Source: a gamma proteobacterium HTCC2207 (GTDB lineage: Bacteria > Pseudomonadota > Gammaproteobacteria > Pseudomonadales > Porticoccaceae). From it: a DNA stretch of 64,000 nucleotides. Positions 59,179 through 64,000 of the stretch are shown in pieces. The notes beneath the pieces were generated by a model. That model was not told where the DNA came from and did no database searches. It saw only the letters and a program-made list of their open reading frames with translations. How positions within the stretch are numbered: the stretch's first letter is position 1; every line of letters starts with the position of its first letter. Location of the stretch: assembly GCA_905182855.1 (NCBI GenBank), contig CAJJDA010000005.1, positions 62,001-126,000 on the forward strand. The letters are read 5' to 3'. The translations under genes and the position numbers were made by a program.

Positions 59179-61173
59179 ATGGCCTCACGCAGAGACCTTG
59201 CTAACGCAATTCGTGCCCTCAGTATGGATGCTGTGCAGCAGGCTAACAGTGGACATCCAGGCGCCCCCATGGGCATGGCAGATATTGCCGAGGTACTCTG
59301 GAACGACTATCTATGCCATAACCCAGCAGACCCGACCTGGGTCAATCGAGACCGTTTTGTACTTTCGAACGGCCATGGTTCCATGCTGCTGTACTCACTC
59401 TTGCACCTCTCCGGCTACGATTTGCCCATTGAAGAGATCAAAAACTTTCGTCAACTTCACTCTAAGACACCAGGCCATCCAGAATATGGCTATGCGCCAG
59501 GTGTCGAAACGACTACGGGGCCCCTAGGTCAGGGTATCAGTAATGCGGTTGGTATGGCGCTGGCTGAGAAAGTACTCGCGGCACAGTTCAATCGCCCAGG
59601 CCATGAGGTTGTTGATCACCAGACCTACACTTTTCTCGGTGACGGCTGTTTGATGGAGGGCATCTCGCACGAGGTTTGCTCCTTGGCCGGTACCTTAAAG
59701 TTAGGCAAGCTCACGGCTTTTTATGACGACAATGGTATCTCAATTGATGGTGAGGTTGATGGTTGGTTTAGTGATGATACGCCAGCCCGATTCGAAGCCT
59801 ATGGCTGGCATGTTATTGCCAATGTTGACGGCCACGACAGTGACGCGATTAAAGCGGCCATTGATGCCGCCCATGCCGAGACTGGCAAGCCAAGCCTAAT
59901 TTGCTGTAAAACAATTATTGGCTTTGGCTCACCAAACAAGCAGGGCAAAGAAGATTGCCATGGTGCCGCGCTGGGTGTGGATGAGGTTGCATTAACTCGC
60001 GCAGCCCTCGGCTGGGAGCATGGGCCTTTTGAAATTCCTGCTGATCATTACGCTGGTTGGGATGGGATTGTCAAAGGGACCGCGGCTCAGGCAGACTGGT
60101 CAGAGCGATTGGCAGACTATCGTGCGGAACACCCTTCACTAGCCGCAGAATTTGAGCGTCGTACCGGCGGAGAACTGCCAGAAGACTTCGGCGTAAAAGC
60201 GGACGCCTATATTCAGGCATGTCAGGATAAAATGGAAAAGGTTGCCTCACGCAAGGCATCACAGAACTGCCTCAACGCCTACGGCCCGATGCTGCCAGAA
60301 TTGCTTGGCGGTTCTGCAGACCTGGCCGGTTCCAACCTGACAATCTGGTCAGGCTCTAAAGGTATTAGCGGTAATAATGCAGACGGCAACTACATCTATT
60401 ATGGCGTGCGTGAGTTTGGTATGAGCGCCATGATGAATGGTATCGCCCTGCATGGAGGCTTTGTCAATTATGGCGCAACTTTTCTGATGTTTATGGAATA
60501 TGCCCGCAATGCCGTGCGCATGTCGGCGCTGATGGGCTTGCAGAGTATCTTTGTTTACACCCATGACTCAATTGGTTTGGGCGAAGATGGTCCAACGCAC
60601 CAGCCGGTAGAACAGCTGAGCTCTTTGCGTTCGACGCCAAATCTGCACACCTGGCGCCCGTGTGACACAGTGGAATCTGCGGTGTGCTGGAAAAATGCTA
60701 TCGAGCGTCGCGATGGCCCTAGTGCTTTAGTATTTAGCCGCCAAGGCCTTCAGCCGATGCCGAGATCGCTAGAGCAGGTTGCGGAGATTGCCCGTGGTGG
60801 CTATGTCTTAAGAGACTGCGACAGCCCTCAGGGTATTTTGATTGCGACGGGATCAGAGGTCGAGCTGGCCATTAATGCCGCCGATGCACTCGCCAGTAGA
60901 GGGATTCAGGTGCGTGTTGTGTCCATGCCCTGTGCAGAGATATTTTCAGCGCAAGACGTGGCTTATCGGGACTCGGTGCTACCGCCTGCTATCCGAGCGC
61001 GAGTAGCGGTTGAAGCGCTGCACGCAGATTACTGGTACAAGTTTGTTGGCCTTGACGGCCGGGTCGTGGGCATGCGCACCTTTGGTGAGTCAGCACCGGG
61101 AGATCAGTTGCTAAAAGAGTTCGGTTTCACGGTTGAAAATGTGGTTAATAATCTAATGGATAGCCTCGGTTAA
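59179..61173 (+). CDS. tkt: Transketolase
   Basis: This thiamine-diphosphate enzyme of the pentose phosphate pathway has 664 residues, the normal length. [44 protein letters not shown] (ThDP-binding GDG), [19 protein letters not shown] and the C-terminal domain ([11 protein letters not shown]) are present. A GGAG ribosome-binding site precedes ATG 59179. It heads the tkt-epd-pgk-fba operon. Confidence 0.97.
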   Translation: MASRRDLANAIRALSMDAVQQANSGHPGAPMGMADIAEVLWNDYLCHNPADPTWVNRDRFVLSNGHGSMLLYSLLHLSGYDLPIEEIKNFRQLHSKTPGHPEYGYAPGVETTTGPLGQGISNAVGMALAEKVLAAQFNRPGHEVVDHQTYTFLGDGCLMEGISHEVCSLAGTLKLGKLTAFYDDNGISIDGEVDGWFSDDTPARFEAYGWHVIANVDGHDSDAIKAAIDAAHAETGKPSLICCKTIIGFGSPNKQGKEDCHGAALGVDEVALTRAALGWEHGPFEIPADHYAGWDGIVKGTAAQADWSERLADYRAEHPSLAAEFERRTGGELPEDFGVKADAYIQACQDKMEKVASRKASQNCLNAYGPMLPELLGGSADLAGSNLTIWSGSKGISGNNADGNYIYYGVREFGMSAMMNGIALHGGFVNYGATFLMFMEYARNAVRMSALMGLQSIFVYTHDSIGLGEDGPTHQPVEQLSSLRSTPNLHTWRPCDTVESAVCWKNAIERRDGPSALVFSRQGLQPMPRSLEQVAEIARGGYVLRDCDSPQGILIATGSEVELAINAADALASRGIQVRVVSMPCAEIFSAQDVAYRDSVLPPAIRARVAVEALHADYWYKFVGLDGRVVGMRTFGESAPGDQLLKEFGFTVENVVNNLMDSLG

Positions 61174-62210
61174 TGATGCGTTTAGCAATTAATGGTTATG
61201 GCCGTATTGGTCGCTCAGTTTTGCGAGCACTCTACGAGTCAGGTGCCCGTGAGCAGATGCAGATTGTCGCCATAAATGAGCCGGCTGATAGCAAGACTAT
61301 GGCCCATTTAACGCGCTACGATTCTACTCATGGCAGGTTTAATGGAACCGTAGAGGATAGTAAAGACTTACTTTCTATAAATGGCGATGATATCCATATC
61401 ACCCATAATAGCGCATTAAATCAGCTCCCCTGGGGTGAGCTAAGCGTCGATGTAGTGCTCGAATGTAGCGGCACCTTTACCGACCGTGGTACCGCAGAGC
61501 AGCATCTAACCAGCGGTGCTAAGCGTGTTTTATTTTCTCAGCCAGCAGATCCTCGGGTCGATGCCACAATTGTTTATGGTATTAACCAGGAGATCCTTAC
61601 GGGTAACGAAACAATTATCTCTAGTGCGGCCTGCTCCACTAACTGCGTGGTTCCGGTTATCAAAGTACTCAATGATTCCTTCGGTATTGATGGCGGCGTG
61701 ATTACGACAATTCACTCGGCTATGAATGATCAGCCGGTTATTGACGCTTACCACCATACGGATCTGCGCAAAACTCGTGCCGCTATGCAGTCGATTATCC
61801 CGGTCGATACCGGTTTGGCGCTGGGTATTGATCGTCTGCTGCCAGAGTTAAGCGGACGATTTCAGGCCCAGGCCATGCGCGTGCCTACCGTCAATGTTTC
61901 GGCTATAGATTTGTCGGTTATGTTAAATTCCAATGTTGACACTGCCGCTGTAAATGCTGCATTAGCGGCTGCATCAACCGGTTATCTTAATGGCATTCTT
62001 GGTTATACCGATGAGCCTTTAGCCTCCTGTGATTTTAACCATGACCCGCGCAGTGGCATCGTCGACGCTAGCCAAACTCGTGTCAGTCGCGAGAAACTCG
62101 TCAAGGTGTTAGTCTGGTTTGATAATGAATGGGGTTATGCAAATAGAATGCTGGACACCCTACTCTACTGGTGCGGGCTACCTCGGCCAACCCCAACTTC
62201 CAAGGGCTAA
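61173..62210 (+). CDS. epd: Erythrose-4-phosphate dehydrogenase
   Basis: The 345-residue GAPDH-fold enzyme fits Epd better than Gap[53 protein letters not shown]-like [15 protein letters not shown] and [12 protein letters not shown] are Epd signatures. NGYGRIGRS binds NAD, and the catalytic Cys is in [11 protein letters not shown]. Epd makes 4-phosphoerythronate for pyridoxal phosphate; in some bacteria it also serves as GAPDH. The start codon overlaps the tkt stop by one base. Confidence 0.88.
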   Translation: MMRLAINGYGRIGRSVLRALYESGAREQMQIVAINEPADSKTMAHLTRYDSTHGRFNGTVEDSKDLLSINGDDIHITHNSALNQLPWGELSVDVVLECSGTFTDRGTAEQHLTSGAKRVLFSQPADPRVDATIVYGINQEILTGNETIISSAACSTNCVVPVIKVLNDSFGIDGGVITTIHSAMNDQPVIDAYHHTDLRKTRAAMQSIIPVDTGLALGIDRLLPELSGRFQAQAMRVPTVNVSAIDLSVMLNSNVDTAAVNAALAAASTGYLNGILGYTDEPLASCDFNHDPRSGIVDASQTRVSREKLVKVLVWFDNEWGYANRMLDTLLYWCGLPRPTPTSKG

Positions 62211-62211
62211 C

Positions 62212-63375
62212 ATGACCGTTACACTCATGACCGATTTAGATTTATCTGGTAAAAAAGTGCTAATCCGCGAAGACCTGAATGTACCGCTTAAACTGGGCAA
62301 GGTCACCAGCGACGCCAGAATCAGAGCTGCGCTGCCGACTATTAAGCTGGCCCTGGCAGCCGGTGCTCAGATAATTTTAATGTCCCACCTGGGTCGACCT
62401 AGCGAGGGTACTTTCGATGAGGCCTACAGCCTTAACCCAGTAGCAGAGCATTTGAGTAGTCTGTTAGGTCAGCCCGTGGTGCTCAAGCAAAGCTGGTCTG
62501 AGGGTTTAGATACTGCTGACGGCACTGTCCTGATGTTGGAAAATGTGCGCTTTAATCCGGGTGAGGCGAACAATGATGACAGCCTCGCCAAGGCCTATGC
62601 GCAACTCTGCGACATCTTCGTGATGGATGCCTTTGGCACCGCCCACCGCGCCCAAGCCTCCACAGAGGGTGTCGCAAGATATGCGGCCATCGCCTGCGCT
62701 GGGCCACTTCTGGCCAAAGAGCTAGATGCATTAGCAACGGCTCTCGCTGAGCCGACCTCGCCAGTGGCCGCAATTGTGGGGGGGTCCAAAGTATCAACCA
62801 AACTAATGGTTCTAGAAACATTGGCTGACAAAGTTGATCAGTTAATCGTGGGTGGTGGTATTGCCAATACTTTCTTGGCTGCAGCGGGCAAGAATGTGGG
62901 CAAATCACTCTATGAGCCTGACCTAATAAAAGCGGCTAAGGCATTAATGAATCGGGTCAATATTCCCCTTCCAACCGATGTCGTGGTAGGCAAAGAATTC
63001 TCAGCGACCGCCCAGGGCGTCGTAAAGTCTGTCGATGAAGTGGCTGACGATGATATGATTTTTGATATAGGCCCAGACTCCGCACGGTATTTGGCAGATC
63101 TTATTACGGATATGGGCACGATTATTTGGAACGGCCCTGTAGGCGTTTTTGAGTTTGACCAATTTGCCGGCGGCACAAAAACGTTGGCCCTAGCGATAGC
63201 TGAAAGCTCAGCATTCTCAATTGCGGGCGGTGGTGATACCCTAGCAGCTGTTGATAAGTATGGTATAGCCGATCAGATTTCATATATTTCAACTGGTGGT
63301 GGCGCATTTTTAGAGTATGTCGAAGGCAAAAAATTACCCGCCGTTGCAATATTAGAGCAGCGTGCTAAATGTTAA
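62212..63375 (+). CDS. pgk: Phosphoglycerate kinase
   Basis: From ATG 62212 the protein has 387 residues, the usual length, and begins with [63 protein letters not shown] and the C-terminal [13 protein letters not shown] and [14 protein letters not shown] motifs are all visible. A longer reading from 62119 overlaps epd and is rejected. It starts 1 bp after the epd stop. Confidence 0.97.
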   Translation: MTVTLMTDLDLSGKKVLIREDLNVPLKLGKVTSDARIRAALPTIKLALAAGAQIILMSHLGRPSEGTFDEAYSLNPVAEHLSSLLGQPVVLKQSWSEGLDTADGTVLMLENVRFNPGEANNDDSLAKAYAQLCDIFVMDAFGTAHRAQASTEGVARYAAIACAGPLLAKELDALATALAEPTSPVAAIVGGSKVSTKLMVLETLADKVDQLIVGGGIANTFLAAAGKNVGKSLYEPDLIKAAKALMNRVNIPLPTDVVVGKEFSATAQGVVKSVDEVADDDMIFDIGPDSARYLADLITDMGTIIWNGPVGVFEFDQFAGGTKTLALAIAESSAFSIAGGGDTLAAVDKYGIADQISYISTGGGAFLEYVEGKKLPAVAILEQRAKC

Positions 63376-63408
63376 TATTATTACTGGATTTTACGGAGAA
63401 CAGTCACC

Positions 63409-64000
63409 ATGGCATTAATATCATTGCGACAGATGTTAGATCATGCAGCAGAATACGAATATGGCGTACCGGCATTCAACGTCAACAATGTTGAGCAGAT
63501 GCGCGCCATTATGATGGCCGCCGACAAAACCGATAGCCCCGTTATTGTGCAGGCGTCCGCAGGGGCACGGAAATATGCAGGCGCACCCTTTCTGCGCCAT
63601 ATGATACTCGCTGCTATCGAAGAGTGGCCGCATATTCCAGTGTGCATGCATCAGGATCATGGGACTAGCCCAGCTATTTGCCAGCGCTCTATTCAGCAGG
63701 GTTTTAGCTCAGTGATGATGGACGGTTCCCTAGAAGAAGATGGAAAAACACCATCGAGCTACGAATACAATGTTGACGTTACCCGACGCACCGTTGAGAT
63801 GGCTCATGCCTGTGGCGTGTCCGTTGAAGGCGAACTCGGCTGTCTTGGATCATTAGAAACGGGTGAAGCGGGTGAAGAAGATGGCGTAGGCGCAGCGGGC
63901 ATCCTGTCCCATGATCAGATGCTAACTGACCCAGAAGAGGCGGCAGATTTTGTTGCCAAAACCCATTGCGATGCTCTGGCTATCGCTTGCGGTACCAGCC
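63409..64000 (+). CDS. fba: Class II fructose-bisphosphate aldolase (5' part)
   Basis: The window ends inside this gene after 197 codons. [36 protein letters not shown], the zinc ligand region HQDHGTSP and [20 protein letters not shown] fit the class IIB aldolase found beside pgk (Calvin-cycle-subtype, about 350 residues). A GGAG lies upstream of ATG 63409. It completes the tkt-epd-pgk-fba operon. Confidence 0.94.
   Translation, partial: MALISLRQMLDHAAEYEYGVPAFNVNNVEQMRAIMMAADKTDSPVIVQASAGARKYAGAPFLRHMILAAIEEWPHIPVCMHQDHGTSPAICQRSIQQGFSSVMMDGSLEEDGKTPSSYEYNVDVTRRTVEMAHACGVSVEGELGCLGSLETGEAGEEDGVGAAGILSHDQMLTDPEEAADFVAKTHCDALAIACGTS

Overview
This is a 64 kb chromosomal window from a gammaproteobacterium of moderate GC content. 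The gene order resembles Pseudomonas and the marine Cellvibrionales: atp operon, glmU, glmS; trkH-trkA-rsmB-fmt-def facing a LysM-family gene, dprA, tsaC, hemF and aroE; an aa3-type coxBA-ctaG-coxC cluster; and sahR-metK-ahcY-metF-rsmE divergent from tkt-epd-pgk-fba. FabY, a short serA beside an alphaproteobacterial-type serC, an orphan TRAP binding protein and the mixed gene order suggest a marine SAR92/Porticoccaceae-like heterotroph. That placement is inference. No rRNA, tRNA or CRISPR array was seen.

Layout. 1-5058: 3' part of the ATP synthase operon, ending in a clear terminator. 5148-8372: glmU and glmS (UDP-GlcNAc supply). 8353-12200: a visibly AT-rich accessory island directly behind glmS. 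It holds two inverted-repeat-bounded modules separated by diverged copies of the glmS 3' end, a serine-recombinase remnant, two small membrane proteins, an XRE regulator, an SMR efflux protein and long decayed stretches. 12219-17179: a membrane protein, hexR, uvrD and a TRAP binding lipoprotein. 17268-28783: potassium uptake, translation and tRNA-modification housekeeping genes, purE, heme and shikimate genes. 29093-36787: the cytochrome c oxidase structural and assembly genes, without a heme A synthase gene. 36784-39868: a zinc uptake locus (znuB, znuC, zur, znuA) with a Zur box. 39909-42705: polA. 42964-45305: lldD, a monooxygenase-fold protein, an Obg-like gene fragment and two tandem candidate small RNAs, each with an extracytoplasmic-stress-type promoter and its own terminator. 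45331-53763: engB, cytochrome c4, dsbA, serC-serA, an AraC-type regulator, fabY and a secreted trypsin-like protease. 53766-64000: the SAM-cycle operon under a probable SahR operator, and the tkt-epd-pgk-fba carbon operon.

Two results stand out. First, the pair of candidate sRNAs at 44846-44926 and 45196-45305 share promoter architecture, an identical 17-nt 5' block and terminator hairpins that stay paired despite sequence change. Second, five conserved genes (atpA, coxA, coxC, znuA, polA) each carry a single-base frame disruption. Four of these are explained exactly by one C too many or too few in a short C run, and polA is compatible with that. A systematic sequencing or assembly error is the most likely cause, but three breaks lie at CCC-T and one is CCC followed by TGA, so recoding should be excluded.
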